From NCBI RefSeq assembly GCF_007725405.1, contig NZ_CP042163.1, forward strand, positions 930,001-994,000: 64,000 nt of DNA. Direction: 5' to 3'. The translations under genes and the position numbers were made by a program. Shown here piece by piece: positions 53,984 through 62,985 of the stretch. Position 1 is the first letter of the stretch. Every line of letters starts with the position of its first letter. Origin of the DNA: Shouchella miscanthi (GTDB lineage Bacteria; Bacillota; Bacilli; Bacillales; Bacillaceae_D). Under the pieces are notes generated by a model that saw only the letters and a list, made by a program, of their open reading frames with translations, made no database searches and had not been told where the DNA came from.

Positions 53984-54412
53984 GTGCACAAATGGTTGAT
54001 AACGAGTCTGTTAATTATGCCTTTGTTTTTAGGCGGAGAACGTGAACCTGGAGACAGCATAGAAGTAGATTGGACAAGCTCTATATTAGAAGTAGATTAT
54101 CGAGTAGGAGAAGAACAGTTATCAAAAGCGTACTCTACTTTGGCTACGAAAGAAGGTAGCCAAGCGAGAATCCTTATTGAGATTGATACGGCTTCTGCGT
54201 ATGGTGAAGAATTGCTTTTGTTGGCAGAAGAACTCCACTTGGAACTGGAAGAAAGGGAACCCGGTTTAAGTCGAGGGATTATCGCTAAAGCCGATTCATC
54301 TCTACAGCAACGTCATGTGAAATTGAATATTGGGGGCGTTGATAACACAAGTGAAGAATTAGAGAACTCGTTGTCATTAGTGAAAGAACTAATCGATCAG
54401 CTCGAGCAGTAG
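53984..54412 (+). CDS. Miniature SpoIIP-like protein lacking the catalytic domain
   Basis: A 142-residue exported protein: hydrophobic signal segment HKWLITSLLIMPLFLGG, a variable stretch to about residue 58, then 61-141 aligning with residues 271-356 of the SpoIIP encoded at 30881. Shared points are ARIL (61 and 271), PGLSRG (93 and 303) and GGVDNT (117 and 335), with one loop about eight residues shorter. Both catalytic His regions are absent and Glu333 of SpoIIP is Asn here (LNIGG), so it cannot be an active amidase. Start is GTG 53984 after AAGGGGG. It has its own terminator and a sigma-E-like promoter. Role unknown; a modulator of engulfment is one possibility. Confidence 0.78.
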   Translation: MHKWLITSLLIMPLFLGGEREPGDSIEVDWTSSILEVDYRVGEEQLSKAYSTLATKEGSQARILIEIDTASAYGEELLLLAEELHLELEEREPGLSRGIIAKADSSLQQRHVKLNIGGVDNTSEELENSLSLVKELIDQLEQ

Positions 54413-54413
54413 G

Positions 54414-54443
54414 CGTTTGTCCGTTTAGCGACAAGCGTTTTTT
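54414..54443 (+). terminator. Terminator of the SpoIIP-like gene
   Basis: CGTTTGTC (54414-54421) pairs with GACAAGCG (54430-54437) with one G-U, followed by six T. Confidence 0.85.
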
Positions 54444-54542
54444 GGGCTTGCTCTGTTGACGATTGACATTTCTCTATTCTAGGTACAAACTCAAATGGTA
54501 GAAAAAGGAACAAGGGATCTTTAAATGAGGTGAATACTAAAA

Positions 54543-55160
54543 ATGGAACCGAAATGGTTGTTATGGGCGAAACAAATCCAAGGGATTGCACAATCAGGAA
54601 GAGCTTTTTCAAAGGATCCGTTCGATCAAGAACGATACAATGAATTACTTGATTTAAGTGCAGACATTCTAGCTACTTATGGAGATGTAGATACAGAGGT
54701 GGTTAAAGCGTTATTTGCTAAAGAATCGGGTTATCAGACCCCAAAAGTGGATGTTCGTGGCGTTATCTTTCAACATGGAAAAATCTTGTTAGTGCGTGAA
54801 AAAGCAGAACAAAAGTGGTCATTACCTGGAGGTTTTTGTGATGTGGGACTGTCGGCAAAGGAAAATGTCGAGAAAGAGATTTTTGAAGAAGCAGGGTTTC
54901 GTACGAAGGCAAGCAAGCTTTTAGCGCTTTATGATATGCAAAAGCATGGACATCCTCCCCAGCCCTTTCACTATTATAAAGTGTTCTTACAATGCGACAT
55001 TATGAACGGAACTGCTTCAAGAGGTCCTGAAACCGATCAAGTGATGTTTTTTTCTAAGAGCGAGTTGCCTGAACTATCAACGAGCCGTAATACGGAAGAA
55101 CAGATTTTATCCATGTTTGCTTTTATGAGTGAACCGAATCGACTACCGTATTTTGATTGA
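54543..55160 (+). CDS. Nudix hydrolase with N-terminal helical domain
   Basis: A 205-residue protein. Residues 1-65 (KWLLWAKQIQGIAQSGRAFSKDPFDQERYNELLDLSA) form the N-terminal domain found in one group of ADP-ribose-type Nudix enzymes. The Nudix box is GGFCDVGLSAKENVEKEIFEEAGF: the first Glu is replaced by Leu and RE by KE, while EExG is kept, a variant known in this group. Substrate not assigned. GAGGTGA lies before the ATG. Confidence 0.85.
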   Translation: MEPKWLLWAKQIQGIAQSGRAFSKDPFDQERYNELLDLSADILATYGDVDTEVVKALFAKESGYQTPKVDVRGVIFQHGKILLVREKAEQKWSLPGGFCDVGLSAKENVEKEIFEEAGFRTKASKLLALYDMQKHGHPPQPFHYYKVFLQCDIMNGTASRGPETDQVMFFSKSELPELSTSRNTEEQILSMFAFMSEPNRLPYFD

Positions 55161-55285
55161 ATAAGTCGTGACAAAACTTGGAACAGCATTTACAAAAACG
55201 GTGGCGCCTGTCTAAAATAAAATGAAACCTTTTTCATAGAAACAAAGTAAAGAAAGTAGATTAATGTGACATGGAGTGTGAAAAA

Positions 55286-56149
55286 ATGAAAAAAATGGTC
55301 AATGTGACACCCTCGCATTTCATAGAGAACTTACAACAGAAAGACTATGGATCTATTTATCAGCAATTAAGTGCGGATTACCAAGCAGAACTAAGCTATG
55401 AAGCGCTTGAAGCTATTTGCGAAGAGGTTATGGAGAATAATCCCACGTTCGAATTGGTTTCTAAGATGACTTTACAGGAGTTTGTGGAACACCAATGGTT
55501 GGCGAGAGAAGAACGACTTGGCATTCGCGCTTGGTTTACAGAAGATGGACGTATTCATCTCCTTCATTTTATGCCCGTAAACATGAATGCTAACAGCGAC
55601 AATGTTGTTACAGCGAACACCTATCAATTTCCTTTTAAAGGAGAATGGCTGACATTTTGGGGTGGACAAAATGAAATCGTCAATTACCATTACCCAATTG
55701 AATCACAGCGTTATGCGTATGATTTTGTCGTTAACCGTAATGGCTTTACATTCGATGGTTCACCTGATCAAAATGAAAACTATTATGCGTTTGGCAAAGA
55801 AGTATTTGCACCTTATAAAGGAACGGTTGCAACCGTTGTATCGAATCAAAAGGATGTGACGCCGGGGACGATGACAAACGAAACAGAACCGTTTGGAAAC
55901 TATGTGATTCTAGCCCATGAGCAGGATGAATACAGCCTCATTTGTCATTTAAAAGAAAATAGCATAACCGTAAGAGAAGGAGATGTAGTAGAGCAAGGGG
56001 CTTTACTTGGACAATGTGGCAATTCTGGTCATACTTCTGAACCTCATATCCATTTTCATGTGATGAATGGTCTTGACCCGTATCGTGCGGCATCTATTCG
56101 AATAAAAAGCGAAAAGGAACCTGTAAGAGGTACGTTCGTTTGCGTGTAG
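55286..56149 (+). CDS. M23-type metallopeptidase domain protein without signal peptide
   Basis: A 287-residue protein. The N-terminal 100 residues resemble a DUF3887-type fold (SHFIENLQQKDYGSIYQQLSADYQAELSYEALEAICEEV). The rest is an M23/LytM domain: His and Asp in YHYPIESQRYAYDFV, and HxH in EPHIHFHVMN, which complete a zinc site. M23 enzymes normally cut peptidoglycan cross-bridges outside the cell, yet no signal or membrane segment is seen. GGAG lies nine bases before ATG 55286; ATG 55271 overlaps that site. Confidence 0.82.
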   Translation: MKKMVNVTPSHFIENLQQKDYGSIYQQLSADYQAELSYEALEAICEEVMENNPTFELVSKMTLQEFVEHQWLAREERLGIRAWFTEDGRIHLLHFMPVNMNANSDNVVTANTYQFPFKGEWLTFWGGQNEIVNYHYPIESQRYAYDFVVNRNGFTFDGSPDQNENYYAFGKEVFAPYKGTVATVVSNQKDVTPGTMTNETEPFGNYVILAHEQDEYSLICHLKENSITVREGDVVEQGALLGQCGNSGHTSEPHIHFHVMNGLDPYRAASIRIKSEKEPVRGTFVCV

Positions 56150-56224
56150 GATGAGGAGTCCTTTCTTTTAAAAAACTGAAAGTTAAAATGATTCTATCCA
56201 ATGGAAATAGAAGGAGCGATGGAC

Positions 56225-58012
56225 ATGATACCATTTAAAAAGCCAGACGTACGTGCATTTCTAAAAACGTATTCCATTAAAACATTTGCGGTTAGTCCTG
56301 ATACGAAAACCATTGTCTTTCAAGCTGATTTCACAGGAGCGCCAGAACTATGGGCGCTGGAAATAGAGAAAGGGTTTCCATACCAATTGACAACGATTGG
56401 TCAAAGTGTGTACGATCTACGCTTTAGTAAGGACGGTAGCTACATCCTTGCCAGTTTTGATTATGACGGTGATGAAAAACCACAAATCTATGCACTGCCT
56501 TTAAAAGGTGGGGAACTTACGCCAGTCCGAACCCTTCCAGGCACACATTTTTTTGTTCATGCCCAGTCCGAAGATGGAAAACGATTGTATTACACATCTG
56601 ATGAGTCGAACAAAACGTATTTTGATATTTGTGCGTACGACATTGAAACAGAACAAGAGCGTACGTTGTTAAAAGGAGACGATGCAAGACTTTATCTATC
56701 GGCTTTGAGTGAAGATGAACAGGTATTTACATACGCTAAATTTTACAGCAATACATCGATTGTTGGGTACTTATGGAAAAATGGAGAAAGTGAGCCATTG
56801 ATTCCTGGTGCTGATAATGAGCATGTGACAGGGGATAGTACGTTAGGAAAAGATGGAACCGTTTATTTCTCAACGAATGCAGGAGAAGAGTTTAGCTATC
56901 TTGCTCGGTACAACCGAAAGTCAAAGACATTCGAAAAAGTGTTCCAACTCGATCAAGAATCGATAAAAAGCGTACTTCTATCAAAGGATGAATCCAGCTT
57001 ATACGTCGTGGCTTCAGCGGGTGTACAAGATAAATGTTATTCTTTTGACATTGAAACAGGTACCTCTAATGAGGTTTCATTGCCCGTCACTATTGTGGAA
57101 AAGCTGACAATGACAAATTCAGGAGAACTCATTGTGCTCGGTTCAACACCGACTAAACCGAAAAATATCTATCGATACATGCAAAGCGAATGGATGCAGC
57201 TAACAGATGTACGGATTATGGGCTTAGAGGAAGAGCAATTAAGTGAGCCTGAAGTCATTCGCTATCCCTCATACGATGGTTTAGAAATTGAAGCGCTTCT
57301 ATATCAACCACACAAAGAAAATAAGAATGGCTATACGGTGTTGCTTCCACACGGAGGGCCTCAATGGGCAGACGTATTAAGCTATGATGCACAGGCTCAA
57401 ATTCTTGCTTATGAAGGCTACCAAGTATTCTCGCCAAACTATCGAGGATCGACTCGTTATGGAGCAAGCTTTACGAAGCTAGTAGAGGGGGACTGGGGAG
57501 AGGGTCCACGTCTTGATATCCTTGAGGGATTAGATTATTTAGAATCAAAGGACCAACTACAATCAGACAAGGTTATCGTCTTAGGTGGGAGTTACGGTGG
57601 ATACATGACTTTATTGCTTCACGGACGCCATCCAGAACGGTTTCAAGCAGCGGTGGATATTTGTGGGGTTTCCAATTTATTTAGCTTTATTGAAACGGTA
57701 CCTGAATCGTGGAAACCAATCATGGATCGTTGGGTTGGTCATCCAGAGCGAGATAAGGACCGTTTGGTAAAAGATTCACCTATTACCTATCTGGAGAAAA
57801 TGACAAAACCTATGCTCGTTGTGCAAGGTGCAAACGATCCTAGAGTAGTGAAGGAAGAATCAGATCAAATTGTAGAGGCACTTCAAAAACAAGGTACCGA
57901 AATTGAATACTTGGTATTTGATGATGAAGGGCATGGATTTACGAAAATAGAAAATCGCATTTCCCTCTATGAGACGGTAATTCGGTTTTTAAAGGAACAT
58001 CTTCACGTATGA
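56225..58012 (+). CDS. S9-family prolyl oligopeptidase/acylaminoacyl peptidase
   Basis: A 595-residue serine peptidase. An N-terminal beta-propeller (about residues 15-330) filters substrates; the C-terminal alpha/beta-hydrolase has the nucleophile Ser in GGSYGGYM (about residue 458), Asp in GANDPRVVKEE (about 537) and His in DEGHGF (about 569). AAGGAG lies nine bases before ATG 56225 and closer to ATG 56219 and 56201. Cytoplasmic. The stop overlaps the ATG of a decayed MFS gene. Confidence 0.9.
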   Translation: MIPFKKPDVRAFLKTYSIKTFAVSPDTKTIVFQADFTGAPELWALEIEKGFPYQLTTIGQSVYDLRFSKDGSYILASFDYDGDEKPQIYALPLKGGELTPVRTLPGTHFFVHAQSEDGKRLYYTSDESNKTYFDICAYDIETEQERTLLKGDDARLYLSALSEDEQVFTYAKFYSNTSIVGYLWKNGESEPLIPGADNEHVTGDSTLGKDGTVYFSTNAGEEFSYLARYNRKSKTFEKVFQLDQESIKSVLLSKDESSLYVVASAGVQDKCYSFDIETGTSNEVSLPVTIVEKLTMTNSGELIVLGSTPTKPKNIYRYMQSEWMQLTDVRIMGLEEEQLSEPEVIRYPSYDGLEIEALLYQPHKENKNGYTVLLPHGGPQWADVLSYDAQAQILAYEGYQVFSPNYRGSTRYGASFTKLVEGDWGEGPRLDILEGLDYLESKDQLQSDKVIVLGGSYGGYMTLLLHGRHPERFQAAVDICGVSNLFSFIETVPESWKPIMDRWVGHPERDKDRLVKDSPITYLEKMTKPMLVVQGANDPRVVKEESDQIVEALQKQGTEIEYLVFDDEGHGFTKIENRISLYETVIRFLKEHLHV

Positions 58013-58342
58013 AGAGCTGGAAGCAACCAGCTCTTCTTTTAACGACAACGGGGCTTTCTTCTATTGGTGACTTTATTTATTTAATTGTTATGAACATCCT
58101 TCTTTTATCAAAATCATGTTCCTGTCACGATGATGGGGCGAGTCACAAGTATGATTCAACTTGGACAAAGTATCGGTCAAATTTTTCTCGTAATCGTAAC
58201 GGGGATAACCATTGATATTCTTTCACTTCGTACAACGATTGTTGTGCTCTCTTTATTAATGGCATTTGTTGCGATAGGTTTTGCTATTCAAGTTCTTCGA
58301 AAGAAGCATCAACGCTATTTTGTTGAACAGGAAGCGGAATAG
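58009..58342 (+). pseudogene. Remnant of an MFS transporter gene
   Basis: The first 34 codons (58009 on) encode a normal MFS beginning, ALLLTTTGLSSIGDFIYLIV. Near 58110 homology jumps, in another frame, to the last two helices of an MFS protein (NHVPVTMMGRVTSMIQLGQ, then IVVLSLLMAFVAIGFAIQVL, stop at 58342). About 300 residues are missing, so the gene was cut by a large internal deletion that also broke the frame. It was once translationally coupled to the S9 peptidase gene. Confidence 0.8.
58011..58040 (+). terminator. Terminator within the start of the MFS remnant
   Basis: GAAGAGCTGG (58011-58020) pairs exactly with CCAGCTCTTC (58027-58036), then TTTT. It begins at the stop codon of the S9 peptidase gene and lies within the first codons of the MFS remnant. 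Confidence 0.85.
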
Positions 58343-58433
58343 TTGGACAACCTCAAAAGGGGTTGCTGTTTGCGTTTAACCAGAATAAAAAAAGGGGAGA
58401 AGGTGTAGAAACGAGCGAAGGAGGTCGTGTTTT

Positions 58434-59795
58434 ATGACTACAATAAAAAAGCAAGATGCCAAAGCATATGTTGACCAGGTTATTGATCAAGTGAAAGAAA
58501 AAAATCAGAGTCAGCCTGAATTTTATCAAGCGGTGCAAGAAGTAGCGAAGTCTCTTATTCCATTGTTCGAGCAATCACCTCACTATATGGATTATGCCAT
58601 TTTAGAACGAATGGTGGAACCAGACAGACTGATATCATTTCGGGTGGCGTGGACGGATGACGATGGAAAGATTCACGTAAACCGTGGCTATCGCGTTCAG
58701 TTCAACAATGCGATCGGTCCCTATAAGGGCGGTCTACGCTTTGATCCATCCGTAAATGAAAGTGTTGTGAAGTTTCTTGGATTCGATCAAATTTTTAAAA
58801 ATGCGTTAACCGATCAAGCAATTGGTGGTGGAAAAGGTGGGGCAGACTTTGATCCAAAAGGGAAATCTGATATGGAAATTATGCGCTTCACACAGAGTTT
58901 TATGAACGAGTTGTCCAAGTATATTGGACCAAACGTGGATGTTCCTGCTGGAGATATTGGGGTGGGAGGACGTGAGATTGATTATATGGTCGGTCAATAC
59001 AAGCGACTACGTGGTGCCTTTGAAAAAGGAGCTTTCACAGGTAAAGGAATAGAGGTAGGCGGGAGTTTAATGCGTACCGAATCTACAGGATATGGTGCGG
59101 TTTACTTTGCTGAAGAGATGCTGAAAGATGAACAGGACAAGCTAGAAGGAAAGCGCATCATCGTCTCTGGGGCTGGTAAAGTCTCTTTATATGCAATGGA
59201 AAAGGCAGTTGACTTAGGGGCAGTTGTTGTAGCTTGCAGTGATTCAAGCGGGTATATTTATAAGGAAGAAGGATTAGATGTTAAAACGATTAAGCAAGTA
59301 AAAGAGCAAGAGCGCAAGCCCATTTCGGCTTATCTTGATCATGATCAAGATGCAACCTATAACGAGGAAGACCGTATGTGGAACCTGTCCTGTGACCTTG
59401 CTTTTCCTTGTGCCACTCAAAATGAATTAGATGAAGACGATGCAAAAGCTCTTGTTCAGAATGGCGTCATAGCTGTGATAGAGGGTGCGAATATGCCTTG
59501 TACAGAAAAAGCCATTACGTATTTTCAGAAACACACGATTAAATTCGGTCCTGGTAAAGCAGCGAATGCTGGTGGCGTGGCGGTTTCCGCTTTAGAAATG
59601 GCGCAAAACAGTTCAAGAGTTTATTGGTCTTTCGAAGAGATTGATAACATGTTACAAGAGATTATGGCAAGTATTTATGAGAAAAGTGCTACTGCTGCAA
59701 AGGAATTTGACTTAGAAGGAGATTTCATAGCTGGTGCAAATATTGCCGCATTTAGAAAAGTCGCTGATGTGATGGTCGCCCAAGGAATTATCTAA
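58434..59795 (+). CDS. gdhA: NADP-type glutamate dehydrogenase
   Basis: A 453-residue hexameric-type glutamate dehydrogenase, making glutamate from 2-oxoglutarate and ammonium. Substrate-site lysines are in GPYKGGLRF and GGGKGGADFDPKGKSD, with DVPAGDIGVGGREIDYM following; the cofactor loop is VSGAGKVSLYAMEKA and the strand end CSDSSGY is typical of NADP forms. Length and the PHYMDYAILERMVEPDR segment match the anabolic GdhA group. AAGGAGG precedes the ATG. Confidence 0.94.
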   Translation: MTTIKKQDAKAYVDQVIDQVKEKNQSQPEFYQAVQEVAKSLIPLFEQSPHYMDYAILERMVEPDRLISFRVAWTDDDGKIHVNRGYRVQFNNAIGPYKGGLRFDPSVNESVVKFLGFDQIFKNALTDQAIGGGKGGADFDPKGKSDMEIMRFTQSFMNELSKYIGPNVDVPAGDIGVGGREIDYMVGQYKRLRGAFEKGAFTGKGIEVGGSLMRTESTGYGAVYFAEEMLKDEQDKLEGKRIIVSGAGKVSLYAMEKAVDLGAVVVACSDSSGYIYKEEGLDVKTIKQVKEQERKPISAYLDHDQDATYNEEDRMWNLSCDLAFPCATQNELDEDDAKALVQNGVIAVIEGANMPCTEKAITYFQKHTIKFGPGKAANAGGVAVSALEMAQNSSRVYWSFEEIDNMLQEIMASIYEKSATAAKEFDLEGDFIAGANIAAFRKVADVMVAQGII

Positions 59796-59811
59796 TTTTA
59801 TCGGAAGCAGG

Positions 59812-59845
59812 AGATTAATGATACCCATCATCATTAATCTTTTTT
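59812..59845 (+). terminator. Terminator of gdhA
   Basis: AGATTAATGAT (59812-59822) pairs exactly with ATCATTAATCT (59830-59840), followed by T residues. Confidence 0.9.
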
Positions 59846-59912
59846 AATGTGACATGAACTGTCATCATTTTCGGATAGACTAAACGTATCGAACAAAAGG
59901 AGTTGGTAGAAA

Positions 59913-60446
59913 GTGACTAAACGGAAGGTGATTTTGTTTATTGCGACAAGTTTGGATGGGTATATAGCGACAAAAGAAGAGAAGCTAGATTGGTTATTTG
60001 CAGTAGAAGGAGAAGGTGATAATGGTTTTTCGAATTTTTACCAAACTGTAGACACTGTTGTGATGGGGCGTAAAACGTTTGATTGGATAAAGAACGAGAT
60101 GGACGAATACCCTTATCAAGATAAAGAAAGCTATGTATTTACTCGTTCGAAAACTCTCGCGCATGCGCATGCTCAGTTTACAAACGAGAAAGTCAAAACG
60201 TTTTTAACGACATTGAAGCAACAAGAAGGGGAGGCCATTTGGCTAGTAGGGGGAGGCGATCTGCTTAAGACTTGCTTAGAAGAAAAATTAGTGGATGAAA
60301 TCATTGTCACTGTTGCGCCAAAAATGATTGGAGAAGGGATAGCGTTGTTTCAAGAAGGGGACTATCATGTGAATTTGAACTTGTTAGGAGTGCAGACCTT
60401 TAATCAATTTGTTGAATTGCATTATAAAGTAGAGAAAGAAGCGTAA
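59913..60446 (+). CDS. DHFR-like (RibD C-terminal domain) reductase
   Basis: A 177-residue protein of the YyaP/YwjB kind: VILFIATSLDGYIATKEEKLDWL, VVMGRKTFDWI and IWLVGGGDLLKTCLEEKLVDEIIVTVAPKMIGEGIALF match the RibD C-terminal reductase fold related to dihydrofolate reductase. True substrate is unknown; the cellular folate enzyme is usually a different gene. Start is GTG 59913 with AAAGGAG upstream. Confidence 0.87.
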   Translation: MTKRKVILFIATSLDGYIATKEEKLDWLFAVEGEGDNGFSNFYQTVDTVVMGRKTFDWIKNEMDEYPYQDKESYVFTRSKTLAHAHAQFTNEKVKTFLTTLKQQEGEAIWLVGGGDLLKTCLEEKLVDEIIVTVAPKMIGEGIALFQEGDYHVNLNLLGVQTFNQFVELHYKVEKEA

Positions 60447-60454
60447 AACGTAGT

Positions 60455-60490
60455 GAAGAAGACTTGAACGTGTATTGTCTTCTTCTTTTT
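60455..60490 (+). terminator. Terminator of the DHFR-like gene
   Basis: GAAGAAGAC (60455-60463) pairs exactly with GTCTTCTTC (60477-60485), then TTTTT. Confidence 0.9.
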
Positions 60491-60547
60491 GTTTCTAACT
60501 AACTCATTTAAGTACACTTTTTAGCTACCAAAAAGGAAAAGGATAAA

Positions 60548-60576
60548 TTGACAGCGTTTTCATTAAGTGTTATCTT
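60548..60576 (+). promoter_or_regulatory. Promoter of the phenylacetate operon
   Basis: TTGACA (60548-60553), 17 bases, TATCTT (60571-60576). It lies about 75 bases before the paaK remnant. GTTAgttaaTAAC at 60616-60628 is a weak dyad that could be a repressor site. Confidence 0.6.
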
Positions 60577-60650
60577 CATTAATATAACGAATATTTGTTT
60601 TCCGTTTTATAAGTGTTAGTTAATAACGACGCTAGGGGGATGAGAAACAA

Positions 60651-61607
60651 ATGTATACGCCTCACATGGAAGCCGCTAGCGAAAAGAATGACAAAAATGG
60701 CAAACAGGTGCCCTCGTAAGGACTGTAAGAGCAGTCTTTGAGAACGTCCCTTTTTACCGTGACAAATTCATACACATGGGCATTCAACCTCGAGACATTC
60801 AAACCATCTCAGACGTAACGAAACGACCATTCACAACTAAGCAAGATTTACGACATCATTACCCATTAGGCTTACTAGCTGTTCCAAGAGAGAAAATGGC
60901 ACGTATTCAAGCTTCATCAGGCACAAGTGGAAAACCGACCATTGTAGCGTATACACAAAACGATCTAAACCACTGGGCTGTAATGACTGCTAGAGCAATT
61001 GTCGCAGCAGGTGGGAGGAAAACTGATTTTATACATAACGCTTATGGTTATGGTTTATTTACCGGAGGATTAGGCTTACACCGAGGGATTGAAGCCCTAG
61101 GTGCTTCTGCAATTCCGGCTTCAGGAGGTCATACAGCACGGCAGATTTTATTGTTAAAAGATTTAAAGCCAGACGGAATTTGTGCCACGCCGTCCTACAT
61201 GATTAACTTGGTCGAGAACATGAAGAATTTAGGAATTGATCCAGCCTCAATTGGTTTAAAATACGGAATATTCGGTGCTGAGCCTTCCCTTCTGAAATGG
61301 AACGTGTGCTCATTGAATTAGAAAACCTTACCCCTCATTATCAAATTCACCGATTGTATGTTGGCGCATTAGAAACAGTCCGAATTCACGTAGAGGTGTG
61401 TGTTTCTCTTTATCAACAAGTGAACCACAATATGCTCATGCTCATGCAAAGGCGTTAAAGCTCGAACTTGAAAAAAAGCTGAAATCAGCCTGTCTCATTT
61501 CAATTGAAGTTGTATTGGAAGTGCCGAATGCTATACCAAGGTCAGAAGGAAAAGCAATTCGTGTAATTGACCACCGAAAGAATAAAAAGGAAGGCATTAT
61601 AAAATAG
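60651..61607 (+). pseudogene. paaK: Broken phenylacetate-CoA ligase gene
   Basis: The intact enzyme (about 440 residues) makes phenylacetyl-CoA, the substrate of PaaABC. Here MYTPHMEAASEK runs off frame; removing one A near 60687 and one A in the 60693-60697 run restores TKWQTGALVRTVRAVFENVPFY and joins the long frame with the AMP-binding loop ASSGTSGKP. Homology stops at GIFGAEP (about 61282), resumes in another frame at SEMERVLIELEN, shifts again at a GTGTGTG run near 61398 and ends with PRSEGKAIRVIDHRK. About 100 residues, including the central adenylate motif region, are missing. Confidence 0.88.
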
Positions 61608-61674
61608 TACCTTTCAAAATGGGAAGGCAAACCGAATGTTCAAGCAAATAATGTGAACAAAAAGGGTGATGAAC

Positions 61675-62622
61675 ATGTATGTTTTATCCAATGACATGAC
61701 AGATGAGAATAAAATGGTTCGATTTATGCAGCGTATAGAGGCAGGTGAGAAGGTTGAAGCGAGTGATTGGATGCCTGAAGAATACCGCTTAACCTTAATT
61801 AAACTGATTTCCATGCACGGGATAAGTGAAGTTATGGGGGCGCTGCCGGAGAAAGAATGGGTACCTCGTGCACCTTCTTTACAGAGGAAGCTTGGGATTA
61901 TGGCGAAAGTTCAAGACGAGATGGGTCATGGCCAATTGTTAATACGTGTCGTCGAAGATTTGATGAAGCCATATGGACGAAACCGAGCTGATTTAATGCA
62001 TGATTTGTTCACCGGTAAGCTTAAGTTCCACAATGTTTTTCATATGAAAACAAAAACATGGGCAGACGCTGGCATGATTGGTTGGCTCGTAGATGGGGCA
62101 GCAATTATCACACAAACAAATATGCTAGGTGCATCTTATGGTCCTTATGCTCGCGCGTTGAAGCGGATTTGCGCTGAAGAGGTCTTTCATGCTCAACATG
62201 GAGAAGCGATTATTTTGGCTTTGGCAGAAGGAACAAAGGAACAGCGTCACATGATTCAAGAAGCTTTAAATCGCTGGTGGGAGCCGTTACTTATGTTCTT
62301 TGGGCCAGCTAGTAAAGAAACAACAGGGTCCTCTAAACAAGATGTCACCATCAAATATAAAATTCGTACCGATACAAATGAGCAGTTACGGCAACGTTTT
62401 TTAACAAAGTATATTCCTCGAGTACGGGCGCTAGGTCTTACGATACCAGACTCCACACTTGCATTCCATGAAGATAAAAACGGCTGGGTTTATAAACAAC
62501 CTGACTGGAATGAATTTAAGAAAATTACACGGAATGAAGGCCCGTCTTCACAAGAACGATTGAATTTACGACGAGTATCATACGACAATCATGCATGGGT
62601 TAGACGTGCACTAGCCCAATAG
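61675..62622 (+). CDS. paaA: Phenylacetyl-CoA epoxidase catalytic subunit A
   Basis: A 315-residue di-iron oxygenase subunit that forms the ring 1,2-epoxide of phenylacetyl-CoA with PaaB, C and E. Iron ligands lie in KVQDEMGHGQ and CAEEVFHAQHGEA (two ExxH motifs). Full length. AAAGGGTG is six bases before ATG 61675; earlier GTG/ATG codons (61666, 61669) overlap it. It follows the paaK remnant on the same transcript. Confidence 0.94.
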   Translation: MYVLSNDMTDENKMVRFMQRIEAGEKVEASDWMPEEYRLTLIKLISMHGISEVMGALPEKEWVPRAPSLQRKLGIMAKVQDEMGHGQLLIRVVEDLMKPYGRNRADLMHDLFTGKLKFHNVFHMKTKTWADAGMIGWLVDGAAIITQTNMLGASYGPYARALKRICAEEVFHAQHGEAIILALAEGTKEQRHMIQEALNRWWEPLLMFFGPASKETTGSSKQDVTIKYKIRTDTNEQLRQRFLTKYIPRVRALGLTIPDSTLAFHEDKNGWVYKQPDWNEFKKITRNEGPSSQERLNLRRVSYDNHAWVRRALAQ

Positions 62623-62634
62623 GGGGTCCATTTC

Positions 62635-62985
62635 ATGAGTGACGAAAAAGGGTTTTACAAGGAGTTTGAAGTGTTTAGCAAACGAAGCGAAACGTCCCCT
62701 TTTACCCATCAGTTCAGCCTGACTGCGCCAACAAAAGAATTGGCACTCGTGATGGCGCAGGAGAACTTTATGAGAAGAGAGCCTGTTTCAGATATTTGGA
62801 TTATTGAAAGAATGCATATTTACGGGCTCTCAGAAGAAGAAAAAGCCAGCCTTCAACGACTGGATAACAAAGATTATCGGAACACAAAGGGCTACGGCTA
62901 TTTAAAAAAGAAATGGCATCAATATGAGCAACAGGTTTTGGATGAAAAAGAAATACTGTCTTGGCAAGGAGGAAAAAAGGAATGA
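62635..62985 (+). CDS. paaB: Phenylacetyl-CoA epoxidase subunit B
   Basis: A 116-residue PaaB: FYKEFEVFSKRSETSPFTHQFSLTAPTKELALVMAQENFMRREPVSDIWII carries the family fold, which holds PaaAC units together. Stop overlaps the paaC start (ATGA). Confidence 0.93.
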   Translation: MSDEKGFYKEFEVFSKRSETSPFTHQFSLTAPTKELALVMAQENFMRREPVSDIWIIERMHIYGLSEEEKASLQRLDNKDYRNTKGYGYLKKKWHQYEQQVLDEKEILSWQGGKKE

